From Leptospirillum sp. (GTDB lineage: Bacteria > Nitrospirota > Leptospirillia > Leptospirillales > Leptospirillaceae): a stretch of DNA of 64,000 nucleotides. The position numbers and the translations under genes were made by a program. The stretch lies in assembly GCA_027315205.1 (NCBI GenBank), contig DAHUYM010000006.1, positions 92,481 to 156,480 on the forward strand, read 5' to 3'. This document shows positions 17,523 to 26,181 of the stretch, piece by piece (position 1 is the stretch's first letter; every line of letters starts with the position of its first letter). Under the pieces are notes generated by a model, which made no database searches, was not told the origin of the DNA, and was given only the letters and a program-made list of their open reading frames with translations.

Positions 17523-18803
17523 ATAGCCGAGGTCCAGTCTTCCGACGACGTCGGGCTTGACAAGGGCCCGGAACCCTACACCCGGATTGACGGCATAGTA
17601 TCCCAGATTCATGGCCTGGGACTCGGTCTGGAACACTTCTCCAACCCCCACGAACGGAGCGATCTGCCATTCGCTCCTGACCCCGAGCATGGTCATGTCG
17701 AACACCTTGATCCGTTCCTCCAGGTTGAACAGAGACGCATCGTAATCGTAAAACCGTCCAAATCCGTATCCTTCGAGCGTAAAGGGGCCCCCCAGCATGC
17801 TCTGGGCATAGAACGGGATATTGGGGCCGTTCATCAGGTTCAGTTCCCCCCGGATGGCCAGGACATTCTGGTCGCTCTCGCCGTTCGTGATCCATTTCTT
17901 GTACTCGATGTTGAAACGGTCGAACAGGCTGTACTGGCCCGGCGTCAGGTTTTGGTCCAGTTCTGCGAACGCACGGGCATATGTCCCGTCGGTGGGTATC
18001 AGGTGATTGTCCCGGGTATCGTACGTGATGTTCGCACGGTGGGTTTCGATGACTGCCCCCTGGGCAAAACCGTTGACCGTCGGAAAATCGGTACCGGAAT
18101 ACGGAAACCCCACCACCTGGCCGGGGGACGCCTGATAGGACCTGTACCGCTCCATGACCCACATCCGGACTTTCTGGGACAGGGTGTTCACGCCGACCGT
18201 GGCGTGGACGGACGTTTCGGACAGCGTGAAGTTGCTCTGGTCCGAAAAGTCCGACTGGGGACCCAGACCGTAGAACCGGGCGCTGGGGTCCTTGAAGTCC
18301 TTGACCCGGAAATCCAGGATGTACCGTCCTTGCCCCGCCCCGAGGTCGCGGTAATGCATTTCATAGAAATTCATGAGAGAGTTCGACTGGATCCCTATCA
18401 CATGCCACCGGCGCAGGTTTCCCTTGTAATACCGGTAATACCGAACCCCGAGTTCATAGCCGAAGTACGGGTTCCATGTAAAGGAAGGGGCCAGTATCGA
18501 CGTGATGCGTCCGCTGGGATTGGCATAAAGGACCGGGATGATCGTCCCCAGCGTGATCCCGCTATTGTAGTCGTACCCGATCGCGGGGAGGGGAACGACG
18601 ACCGTATTCATTCCGGGCGTACTATAAGAAAAAGGGGAAGGAACTCCGATGGGAAGGACCGGAAATTGCTGGGAATTCGACGGGGATACCCCTATCGGAA
18701 GCGGGGAAGGGGGTCCCTGGGCATGGAGGCAAAAAGGAACGAACAGCGACAGGATAAAAGCTGCGATCCCCGACCTGAAGACGTTCACGCATAACGGTTT
18801 CAT
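17472..18803 (-). CDS. Outer-membrane beta-barrel protein, surface antigen D15/BamA-like
   Basis: A 443-aa protein with a Sec signal peptide (hydrophobic AAFILSLFVPFCLHAQG, cleavage near residue 30), a short low-complexity linker and a beta-barrel ending in a C-terminal Phe (VVSFVGIGFPF), as in Omp85/surface-antigen barrels. Alternating aromatic strands and GGPFTLEGYGFGRFYD (like the RGY/RGF loop) support it. There are no POTRA domains, so it is not BamA itself. The ATG overlaps the hpnG stop as ATGA, tying it to the hopanoid operon. Confidence 0.8.
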   Translation of the reverse strand: MKPLCVNVFRSGIAAFILSLFVPFCLHAQGPPSPLPIGVSPSNSQQFPVLPIGVPSPFSYSTPGMNTVVVPLPAIGYDYNSGITLGTIIPVLYANPSGRITSILAPSFTWNPYFGYELGVRYYRYYKGNLRRWHVIGIQSNSLMNFYEMHYRDLGAGQGRYILDFRVKDFKDPSARFYGLGPQSDFSDQSNFTLSETSVHATVGVNTLSQKVRMWVMERYRSYQASPGQVVGFPYSGTDFPTVNGFAQGAVIETHRANITYDTRDNHLIPTDGTYARAFAELDQNLTPGQYSLFDRFNIEYKKWITNGESDQNVLAIRGELNLMNGPNIPFYAQSMLGGPFTLEGYGFGRFYDYDASLFNLEERIKVFDMTMLGVRSEWQIAPFVGVGEVFQTESQAMNLGYYAVNPGVGFRALVKPDVVGRLDLGYSTEAGVVSFVGIGFPF

Positions 18804-19549
18804 CTGTGAACGGCCTCTCCTGAAACCAGCCGACCAAAACGCCGTCCGAGTTCGGTCATTGCGGCCCGACCTTTCAGAAGGCCGGGGAGCGCATTCACAA
18901 GTGCGACGAGAGCGCCGGGGTCCCGAACGAGTCCGGGTATCCCCCCAAAAAGATTCTGGCGGCCGTCAACGTTCACGAACCGGGAAACGACCGGAGGCAA
19001 ACTCGTGTCCGCGCCGTCCGATACCACCCGTATGACAGCCACCGTAACCTCGGCATCCCTGAATTCCAGGAACCAGGGGTAACTTTCCATATCGGCCATG
19101 TCGGCAAGAGTCCGCTCGTTCAAACGTTTCTTTTCTCCGGGATGCGACACGATCCGGTCGACGGTAACCCCGTTCCCCAGATCGAGTCCGAGGCATTGTG
19201 ACCATGTCTCGGCACCCTTTGCGAACAGGGGAGGGCTATTTTCCCGGAAAAAACGGGAAAGAACGCGTACGGTCCCGCTGTCCATGCCGGACGAAAGGCC
19301 TGCGGCGAATCCGACAAGGCATACCGAACGGTATCCGATTTCGGCGGCTTTCCTGGAAAATCCTTTTCCCTCTGGATTTCCGGGCCCTATGAACGCGATG
19401 GAAACGGGCATGCGGGGGAGATCGGGCCGGTCGCCAAACTTTTGGGGACGGAGGGAACCTGTAAACGGCGATAACCCCCGGGACAGCGCGATTGCCTCCG
19501 TCTCGAGCGGAGTCATCAAGAGCAGGGGAAGGGGAATTCCGATCCCCAC
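18800..19549 (-). CDS. hpnG: Hopanoid-associated nucleoside phosphorylase HpnG
   Basis: A protein of about 249 aa in the purine nucleoside phosphorylase/MTA-SAH nucleosidase superfamily. HpnG releases adenine from adenosylhopane to give ribosylhopane. Recognisable pieces are LLLMTPLETEAIAL (first strand and Glu), VCLVGFAAGLSSGM, and VVSDGADTSLPP near residue 180 (catalytic Asp). GTG at 19549 is preferred to ATG at 19516, which would remove the first strand; neither has a strong SD, so the start is uncertain. It follows shc by 35 bases. Confidence 0.87.
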   Translation of the reverse strand: MGIGIPLPLLLMTPLETEAIALSRGLSPFTGSLRPQKFGDRPDLPRMPVSIAFIGPGNPEGKGFSRKAAEIGYRSVCLVGFAAGLSSGMDSGTVRVLSRFFRENSPPLFAKGAETWSQCLGLDLGNGVTVDRIVSHPGEKKRLNERTLADMADMESYPWFLEFRDAEVTVAVIRVVSDGADTSLPPVVSRFVNVDGRQNLFGGIPGLVRDPGALVALVNALPGLLKGRAAMTELGRRFGRLVSGEAVHR

Positions 19550-19584
19550 CCTGGATTCCGGGGACGGGGGATCGGTGAAGGCGT

Positions 19585-21642
19585 TCAGCGGAATCGGGCT
19601 GCCGGTGGATACGGCGCCCGCTTCCAATGCCCGGAAATCTCCTCGACCCGGGAATAACCCCGGGAACGGACATTTCGGTAGAGGGACAACGCCCACAACG
19701 GGAAATAATCGCGGTACATATTGTATCGAAGGTAGAATACCCTCGGGAATCCCGTTCCCGTGTACTCTTTCTCGTCCCACCGGCCGTCCGGACGCATGCC
19801 CGACAACAGGAAGGAAACCCCCCTGGAGACCGAAGGGTGATCCGGGTGTCCTCCGTGGATCAGGGAGATCAGGGCCCAGGCCGTCTGGGACGGCGTCGAC
19901 ACGCCTTTCCCCGCCGTGCCCTTCCGAAAATACGAGTAACAGCTTTCTCCCCATCCACCGTCCGGATTCTGGCTGGAAAACAGGAACTGCATGGCTTTCT
20001 GGATATAGGGAAGGGTCATGTCTTCCCCGATCGCCTTCAGCCCCGCCATGACGGACCACGTCCCGTAGATGTAGTTCACTCCCCAGCGCCCGTACCAGGA
20101 ACCGTCGTCTTCCTGTTCCTTCTTGAGAAACCGAATCGCCCTCCTCAGCGGGGGAAACTCGTGACCGTACCCCAGGATTCCGAGGAGTTCCGCCACGCGT
20201 CCCGTAACGTCAGACGTGCTGGGGTCGAGGAGCGCCCCATGATCCGCGAACGGAATATTGTTCAGGAACAGGAGGTCGTTGTCCTTGTCGAACGCAGCCC
20301 ATCCCCCGTCCGTTCCCTGCATCTCCAGAATCCATTCGGTTCCCCTCCTGAAGAGATCACCGCATCCTGAAAAACCTGGATTCCACTTAGCGAAGTCCAT
20401 CAGAACGACCGACGTATCATCCACATCGGGGTAGAAGTCGTTCTCGAACTGGAACGCCCAGCCTCCGGCCTCCACGTCCGGAACTCTCACGGACCAGTCC
20501 CCGACCGTCCGAACTTCTTTCTGGCGAAACCATGCGAACGCGCGAGCGATTCCGGGATGCGAAGGATCGGCTCCGGCTTCGAAGAGGGCACCGAGTGCCA
20601 AAGACGTATCCCAGATCGGCGAAAAGCATGGCTGCACCGATTTCAGATTTCCCACATCGAAAACCAAGTCATCGATGGAAGAAAGGACCCTCTGGAAGAG
20701 AGGATGGTCCATCGGGTACCCGGACAGTTTGAGAGCCAGTGCGCTGTTTGCCATCGCGGGGTAGATCGCCCCCAACCCCCCATCCCCCTTGAGGCGCGGG
20801 ATAAGCCATTCGAGAGCTTTCTTCAGGGCCCGTTTCCTCAAGAAAGGCAACGGGTGTCGGTTCCATGCCTGGAGAATGATGTCGAGCAGAAAAAAAAGGT
20901 TCTTCCACGAGACGATCTTCCTGTCCCATGAATATCGGACGGTAACGTTCTCCATCGGGGTGATGAAAAGCTCTTCAATCCCGCATCCTTCGGGAACCGG
21001 GGTCAGGGGCCTGTGGTGATAGACGAACAAAAGTCCCATGATCACCGTTCTGGACCAATAGGAGACGGTGTAGATCGAAAGGGGAAACCACGACGGCAGG
21101 AGAACCATCTCGGGAGGAAGAGCGGGAATGGCCTTCCATGAGTACTGACCGAACTGGGCCAGAGCGATACGCGTGAAGACGTTGACGTTGATCGCCCCTC
21201 CGCGTTCGTGGACCAGTCCCCTGGCCCGGGCCAGGGCCGGATGGTCGACATGATAGCCGGCCAGCTTCAGGGCAAAATAGGCCTTGACGGTGGCGCTGAT
21301 ATCGGCCGGCCCGCCGTGGTACAGGGGCCAACCCCCGTCCTCTCCCTGGGAAGACAGGATGAATTCCGCGGCACGTTTGAAAAAGTCATCCGGACGCCGG
21401 CGCCCCAGGAGGAACTGCAACATGATGTACTCGGACACGATCGTAACGTCGGCTTCAAGCGGTTCGACCCAGTAGCCGTCCGGATGCTGACGGTCCAGAA
21501 GGGAAGCCATCGCCCGGTCAATCCGGTCGCCCACTTCGGCAAGGTCCGGAGACCGATCGGAAACGTTCGGATTTTCAGGAGCCACGGAGCCTGAAAACTC
21601 CTTCCCGGAGCTTTCGGCAATCCCCTGCGTCCGCTTATCCAT
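19585..21642 (-). CDS. shc: Squalene-hopene cyclase
   Basis: A 685-aa membrane-associated cyclase turning squalene into hopene. The catalytic DxDDT motif is visible as DVDDTSVVLMDF, with Ser in the place often taken by Ala. Several QW repeats (for example QGEDGGWPLYHGG and QNPDGGWGESCYSY) are spread along the protein. The start at 21642 has AAAGGA before it and avoids an implausible basic N-terminal extension. It heads the minus-strand hopanoid operon shc-hpnG-OMP. Confidence 0.96.
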   Translation of the reverse strand: MDKRTQGIAESSGKEFSGSVAPENPNVSDRSPDLAEVGDRIDRAMASLLDRQHPDGYWVEPLEADVTIVSEYIMLQFLLGRRRPDDFFKRAAEFILSSQGEDGGWPLYHGGPADISATVKAYFALKLAGYHVDHPALARARGLVHERGGAINVNVFTRIALAQFGQYSWKAIPALPPEMVLLPSWFPLSIYTVSYWSRTVIMGLLFVYHHRPLTPVPEGCGIEELFITPMENVTVRYSWDRKIVSWKNLFFLLDIILQAWNRHPLPFLRKRALKKALEWLIPRLKGDGGLGAIYPAMANSALALKLSGYPMDHPLFQRVLSSIDDLVFDVGNLKSVQPCFSPIWDTSLALGALFEAGADPSHPGIARAFAWFRQKEVRTVGDWSVRVPDVEAGGWAFQFENDFYPDVDDTSVVLMDFAKWNPGFSGCGDLFRRGTEWILEMQGTDGGWAAFDKDNDLLFLNNIPFADHGALLDPSTSDVTGRVAELLGILGYGHEFPPLRRAIRFLKKEQEDDGSWYGRWGVNYIYGTWSVMAGLKAIGEDMTLPYIQKAMQFLFSSQNPDGGWGESCYSYFRKGTAGKGVSTPSQTAWALISLIHGGHPDHPSVSRGVSFLLSGMRPDGRWDEKEYTGTGFPRVFYLRYNMYRDYFPLWALSLYRNVRSRGYSRVEEISGHWKRAPYPPAARFR

Positions 21643-22172
21643 GGCGATTCCTTTCCCGTTGAACCGTCGGGCTCTTGTGGCCCGATCACCGCAATTCTTC
21701 AAGTTGGTCAACATTTTAAGAAAATCCGGGCACTTTCGCAAACCAGAAGCCCCTTCATCTGCTCTTAATGTTCCCCAAACAGAGATGCGGCATTCTAGGC
21801 ATGATGATGGGTCGGAACGAACGCGAACACAGGACACTTCTTGGAATGGTGAAGCGACAGGCCGTTCCGTCTTTAATTTACGACCCGGAAGGCTCGCGGT
21901 CAAGCCCGGCAGGGGGGTCCAGGACCAACGCGTGACAGGACAACGGTGCGCCAGGGGGGCGTACGTGGCGTCGAACGAGTACCGGAAAGGTCCATATAGC
22001 CCGAATGCACGCCTTTTGTTGCCCTTGTTTCGGGCAATCCGGTACAATAAAAAGAACGCTTCGGAACGGAAGGCGTCTTTCCAGACCTAAGCACAGGGCG
22101 TATTTTCGAAGGTTTCGGACTTACTTATTGTTGTTCATTCGGAAAAGAAAGGGATCGTTTCGACCAGGAATC
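21643..22172. other. 530-base divergent intergenic region
   Basis: No convincing gene. It separates shc (minus) from the membrane protein at 22173 (plus). A hairpin CGGGC / GCCCG at 21668-21684 lies in the shc leader. TTGCCC and TACAAT (18-base spacing, the latter near 22042) form a weak plus-strand promoter candidate. The rest shows no repeat or RNA structure that I can support. Confidence 0.5.
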
Positions 22173-22799
22173 ATGGCGCAAACCAAACAGAACCCTATGG
22201 CACAGAACAAACCGACCACTGAGGATACCGGCAGAAAGCCGACAGGGTCGACCCCTGTCCATCCGGCGCCGGCGTCACAGGAACTGCCGGACGAAGAGTT
22301 TTTCAGCCCTTCCAAGCCCAAGGAGGAACCGGGGTTCTCCCCTGTCTCGATCGCGATCTATATCGTCGTGGGACTTCTTCTCGTCGCCGGGATCGGCGGT
22401 TCCATCGTCGGACTCCGGACGACCCCGATCTGGATGGCACACAAACCGGTTTCTCCGCGAAGCATCAGCACCCGAACCACGTTCAAGAACATTGCGGGAA
22501 ACGGCTGGACGATGACGTTCCAGATGATGCTTTCCCCTTCAGTGGCCTATTTCAAGGTCCACGTGACAGGCACGATCCCCATCAAATACCAGTTGATCGG
22601 GGCCCATTACAAGATCGGCAACGGATCGACCATCCCCTTAAAGCTTCCTCCCGCCTACCTGATGTTCGAACCGCTGGCCCCGGGAGAGACGACCGAACGG
22701 ACCCTCTGGCTCGGAGGCTCGCCGGTGGACTCGATCACCCTCCAGATACGGGTCGACGACGGAACTGGGCTCAGAAGCGATACCCTGACGTTCGACTAG
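22173..22799 (+). CDS. Single-pass membrane protein with extracytoplasmic beta domain, unknown function
   Basis: A 208-aa protein with a Pro/Thr-rich cytoplasmic N-terminus of about 57 residues, one transmembrane helix (IAIYIVVGLLLVAGIGG, roughly 61-78) and a C-terminal domain of about 120 residues with alternating beta-like segments. No family is recognised. The start at 22173 (MAQTKQNP) is chosen because AGGA stands close upstream; the frame is open from 22005. It is convergent with yggU after 38 bases. Confidence 0.75.
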   Translation: MAQTKQNPMAQNKPTTEDTGRKPTGSTPVHPAPASQELPDEEFFSPSKPKEEPGFSPVSIAIYIVVGLLLVAGIGGSIVGLRTTPIWMAHKPVSPRSISTRTTFKNIAGNGWTMTFQMMLSPSVAYFKVHVTGTIPIKYQLIGAHYKIGNGSTIPLKLPPAYLMFEPLAPGETTERTLWLGGSPVDSITLQIRVDDGTGLRSDTLTFD

Positions 22800-22837
22800 A
22801 CCCGGCTTTCGGTCTTTATCACCTTCATACCAGTGGA

Positions 22838-23161
22838 TCAGGACGGAGAACGGACTTCGAACGCAACGAGCGCCTCGGTAAGGCGTGTCCGGATTTGATC
22901 ATCGTTCAGGCCGGAGACCGAAAGGGTTTTCCACCGCGTCCCTCCCCCTTTCAGGAGAGTTACGGAGGAGACCGGAATCCCGAGCCGGGACGCGAGAACT
23001 TTCCGGACTTCTTCATTGGCCCGGCCATCGCGGGCCGGGGCGGAAACGAAAAGCGTCAACGTTCCGTCGACCCGGGCCAGCCCCACGTTCTTTCTTCCCG
23101 TCCGGACCGCAAGACGGAACAGACCGTTCCGGACCGCTCCGATCGGGTCATCTTCCGGCAC
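22838..23161 (-). CDS. yggU: DUF167/YggU family protein
   Basis: A 107-aa small alpha/beta protein of the DUF167 (YggU) family. Diagnostic are LFVSAPARDGRANEEV and the LLKGGGTRWKTLSVSG block (family form: GxxSRxKxvxI). The role is unknown. It is the last gene of the long dcw operon, after divIVA with six bases between them, matching the yggT-divIVA-yggU order seen in many bacteria. Confidence 0.9.
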   Translation of the reverse strand: MPEDDPIGAVRNGLFRLAVRTGRKNVGLARVDGTLTLFVSAPARDGRANEEVRKVLASRLGIPVSSVTLLKGGGTRWKTLSVSGLNDDQIRTRLTEALVAFEVRSPS

Positions 23162-23167
23162 GGAAGA

Positions 23168-23692
23168 TCAGGTCTCCCCTGAATGCCGGCCGGGTTCTCC
23201 GGGAGCTGGGGGAGATGGCGGGAGCGCCATCGTATGCCATCGATCCTCGAACCGTTCGAGAGACTCGAAAAGGGCCTGGACTTCGCCTCTTATCCTGGCC
23301 AGTTCCAGGAGCCATTCCTCCCTGGCCCTGGCAAACCACTCCTCGAGACGGATCCGGCGGTCTTCGGCCCGGGATGCGATCTCTTTTGCGGAAAGTGCCG
23401 CGTCCCGGACGATCTGTTCGGCTTCCGACCTCGCGGAAGAGCGAACCGTATCCGCAATCTTCTGGGCGCTCAGGAGGGTATCCGAAAGCACGCTTTCCTT
23501 TTCCTTCAAGGCCCCGAATTCGACTTCAAGGTCCGAGATCCGGTCGGACTGTGTCCGGCATGCCAGGAGCAACTCGGACATCTCCTGGGCGACCCGGGCG
23601 ACAAGATCGTCGACCTCCCTGGGGTCGTATCCCCGAAAGACTTTGGAGAATTCAAGCTGGCGAAGCTCTTCGATCCGTTGCTGATCGATCAT
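23168..23692 (-). CDS. divIVA: DivIVA domain protein
   Basis: A 174-aa coiled-coil protein. The N-terminal membrane-binding segment carries FSKVFRGYDPREVDDLV (residues 16-32), the DivIVA signature, followed by long heptad-rich helices (about 35-150) and a Pro-rich tail. DivIVA proteins mark negatively curved membranes and guide division or polar growth. The gene lies in the conserved position after yggT. Confidence 0.9.
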   Translation of the reverse strand: MIDQQRIEELRQLEFSKVFRGYDPREVDDLVARVAQEMSELLLACRTQSDRISDLEVEFGALKEKESVLSDTLLSAQKIADTVRSSARSEAEQIVRDAALSAKEIASRAEDRRIRLEEWFARAREEWLLELARIRGEVQALFESLERFEDRWHTMALPPSPPAPGEPGRHSGET

Positions 23693-23732
23693 GAGATCCT
23701 CCCGATGCGGAATCGATCCTCTTTCGATCCCT

Positions 23733-23966
23733 TCATATGAAGTGTTGCAGCAACTGGAGCAGAAAAAGGGCGATCAAGGGTGAGACATCCAGTCCTCCCA
23801 GCTTCTCCGGTGGAATAAGCTTCCGGATCGGCGCCAGGACCGGTTCTGTGATTTTCTCCATGAAACGTACCGCAGGGTGGGACGGATCGGGCGAAAACCA
23901 GGACAGTACAGCGCGAATGATGATAATCCACGAATAGAGATCCAGAAGCCGCTCAATGAGAAGAAT
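23733..23966 (-). CDS. yggT: YggT family membrane protein
   Basis: About 77 aa with two hydrophobic segments around an RAVLSWFSPDPSHPAVRF-like turn and VLAPIRKLIPP, the YggT family marks. The only canonical in-frame start is ATG at 24032, which would overlap proC by 80 bases and has no SD. The family's usual N-terminus begins at the ATT codon at 23966, which has GGAGG five bases upstream, so a rare ATT start is my choice. YggT proteins are linked to osmotic stress or membrane positioning, not firmly. Confidence 0.82.
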   Translation of the reverse strand: MLLIERLLDLYSWIIIIRAVLSWFSPDPSHPAVRFMEKITEPVLAPIRKLIPPEKLGGLDVSPLIALFLLQLLQHFI

Positions 23967-24819
23967 GTTCGCCTCCCTCTTCGGGTGTTTTTCCCAAGTC
24001 CCGGGACCGGGATACCATGGATTCGACGGCATCCATGAAAGCGCCGCGAACCCCTTTTTGCTCCATGACCAGGAGCCCCTCGATCGTCGTTCCCGCCGGA
24101 GATGCGACGCGGCCTTTCAGATCGGCCGGGCCCATTCCCTCGTCCAGGATGAGCGAAGCCGTACCCTTCATCATCTGGGCGACGAGGAAAACGGCATCCT
24201 CCCTCTTCAGTCCATGGCGGACACCCGCGTCGGACAGGGCCTCGAGCACAAGGGCCATGAGGCCCGGGCCGGAACCTGCCAGGGCGGTCGCGGCATCGAA
24301 CTGGGCTTCGGGGAGCATCATGACACGTCCCATTTCGAGAAAAATCCGCGAAACCCGGGACACATCCTTTGAATCCGTACCGTCTCCCGGGGCCAGAACC
24401 GTCATCCCCTCTCCCCGTATTAGCCCCAGGTTGGACATCGTCCGCACCCATCTCCAGCCGGGAAGCTGGCGTTCGAGCCTCGAAAGAGGGACCCCGGCCA
24501 TGACCGAAACCCCCAGGGGCGACATATTCCAATGACGGACGGATTCGGCGACTTCGGGGAACAGTCCGGGCTTTACCGCCCAGAACACAAGAGTCGGAGG
24601 GAGCTTCACGGCCCGTTCCTCGAGGTCTACGATCCGGGGAACCGCATGCGCGGAATGCAGACGTTCCGCCCGTTCACGTGCACCGGGATCGGGATCGACC
24701 AGGACGACACCCCCAAACGCGTCCGGCCGGTCGAGCTTTCTCAAGCCCGCCAGAAAGGCCTGCCCCATGCGGCCTCCCCCGATGATCCAACACTCGTCGT
24801 GTTCCTTGCGACCGTTCAC
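23953..24819 (-). CDS. proC: Pyrroline-5-carboxylate reductase
   Basis: A 288-aa enzyme reducing pyrroline-5-carboxylate to proline with NAD(P)H. The dinucleotide motif IIGGGRMGQAFLAGL is at the N-terminus; WAVKPGLFPEV, the ALAGSGPGLMALVLEAL signature and the C-terminal ASPAGTTIEGL are all present. The start is GTG at 24819, with AAGGAG five bases upstream, overlapping the yggS stop as GTGA. The frame is open further upstream but only as a shadow of yggS. Confidence 0.94.
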   Translation of the reverse strand: MNGRKEHDECWIIGGGRMGQAFLAGLRKLDRPDAFGGVVLVDPDPGARERAERLHSAHAVPRIVDLEERAVKLPPTLVFWAVKPGLFPEVAESVRHWNMSPLGVSVMAGVPLSRLERQLPGWRWVRTMSNLGLIRGEGMTVLAPGDGTDSKDVSRVSRIFLEMGRVMMLPEAQFDAATALAGSGPGLMALVLEALSDAGVRHGLKREDAVFLVAQMMKGTASLILDEGMGPADLKGRVASPAGTTIEGLLVMEQKGVRGAFMDAVESMVSRSRDLGKTPEEGGEHSSH

Positions 24820-25523
24820 CGAGACTCCTTCCCGCCAGACTCGAAAAAATACCTTCCAAGACGTATTTCCGTCGCTCCCGCCCGGATCGCCTCCGGATAA
24901 TCGTCCGTCATCCCCATCGAAAGGACCGTTTCCTCCCCATGAAAGTACCGGTCGAACAATCGCCTGCCTTCCTCGAACACCTTCCTCGTTTCCGACGGAT
25001 GGCCAGGAGGAGGTCCCATGACCATGAACCCGACCGGGCTCAGGTCGGGATACCCCTTGACCGTCTGGATGAGTTCGCCGAGCCCTTCCGGACGGACTCC
25101 GGAGCGTCCGGGAATCCCGGTCAGGTCGATTTCGAGGAGAATCTCCTGCCGAACTCCATGAGCCCTGGCCTGTTCCGACAAAACCGGGATCACGCCCGTC
25201 CGGTCGACCGTATCGATACGGACTACCGGATTGTACAGGGACTTGATCGCCCGGCGCTGAAGGGCTCCGATGAAATGGAAGCGAGGTTCGCACCCCTTTC
25301 CGGACCGGAGGAAGAACTCCTTATCACGCAGGGCGTCCCACCGATTTTCGGCCAGGTGCCGGACTCCGGCCTCGTAGAGAGCCCCGGCCTCTTCTTTGGT
25401 CCGGCCTTTGACGACACCCACGATCCTCACCGGGCCCGTTCGGCCCGAACCGTCCAGAATCCGTGCGATTTCGTCTTCGAGCGTCAGGACCCTCTCACGG
25501 ATCCGGGCTACGGGCTCCGTCAT
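24816..25523 (-). CDS. yggS: YggS/PLPBP family pyridoxal phosphate homeostasis protein
   Basis: A 235-aa single-domain PLP protein with a fold III barrel. The PLP lysine lies in IVGVVKGRTKEEA near residue 39, and HLAENRWDAL and FHFIGALQRRAIKSL follow (family: FIGxLQxNK). No enzymatic activity is known; it buffers PLP. It stands between pgeF and proC as in many dcw clusters. Confidence 0.93.
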   Translation of the reverse strand: MTEPVARIRERVLTLEDEIARILDGSGRTGPVRIVGVVKGRTKEEAGALYEAGVRHLAENRWDALRDKEFFLRSGKGCEPRFHFIGALQRRAIKSLYNPVVRIDTVDRTGVIPVLSEQARAHGVRQEILLEIDLTGIPGRSGVRPEGLGELIQTVKGYPDLSPVGFMVMGPPPGHPSETRKVFEEGRRLFDRYFHGEETVLSMGMTDDYPEAIRAGATEIRLGRYFFESGGKESR

Positions 25524-25532
25524 CGAGGCGAA

Positions 25533-26162
25533 CTAGGTCCGTCGAACATAGTTGATCATGGTCCTTCCGCGCCGGGACTCCCCCATTCCGCGGTGGGAAA
25601 AAAAAAGATCCGGATGGCACCGTGTACACAGGCCAACCTGCCCGATCCTTTCCGGCGGGATCCCTTCCTCCGTCACCTGGTGACGGACAAGCGCCGCGAG
25701 GTCGAGGGAACCTTCACAGTTTTTTCCAGGCTTGAACCCGGGATTGTACCGGCCGACCTCCTCCCAGACTTCCGGGCCGACAGCATAGCAGCAGGCCCCG
25801 ATACACGGGCCCACGACCACGGTCAGGTCCTTCGGGCTTAACCCTGTCGCTTCCCGGATATTCCGGATGCCGACGGGGACGATCCCCCGAACGGCCCCGC
25901 GCCAGCCCGCGTGAAGGGCGGCCACCGCCTCCCCTTCCGGCCCGGCCAAAAGAACGGGAAGGCAATCCGCGGTGAAGACGCCAAGGGTAACCCTCTCTTC
26001 CCGGGTCCAGCCCCCGTCCGCCTCGACAGTCTCCCCGGCAAATCCTGCCCGGACTTCCGGAACATGAACGCCATGGACCTGGCGAAACCCCCGAAACCGG
26101 TCGGACGGGAGGGAGGCCTTCATCGTCCCGAAACCGTGATCCACCCCAAGCAGGGTCAGCAA
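25533..26162 (-). CDS. pgeF: Laccase-domain protein PgeF/YfiH
   Basis: A 209-aa purine/peptidoglycan editing factor family protein. Metal and catalytic residues are visible: HGxHV-like HGVHV near residue 30, CLPVLLAG, AALHAGWRGAVRGIV, and VVGPCIGACCYAVGPEV with conserved Cys, then CTRCHPDLFFSHR. Members hydrolyse UDP-MurNAc-L-Ser or deaminate adenosine. Position downstream of ftsZ is the conserved one. Nine bases separate it from yggS. Confidence 0.92.
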   Translation of the reverse strand: MLTLLGVDHGFGTMKASLPSDRFRGFRQVHGVHVPEVRAGFAGETVEADGGWTREERVTLGVFTADCLPVLLAGPEGEAVAALHAGWRGAVRGIVPVGIRNIREATGLSPKDLTVVVGPCIGACCYAVGPEVWEEVGRYNPGFKPGKNCEGSLDLAALVRHQVTEEGIPPERIGQVGLCTRCHPDLFFSHRGMGESRRGRTMINYVRRT

Positions 26163-26181
26163 GGAATGCCGAAGGAAAATG

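Noticed and set aside
19585..22047. Extension of the shc frame to 22047
   Set aside because: The extra 135 residues are basic and unlike any cyclase; ATG at 21642 has a good SD and a normal N-terminus.
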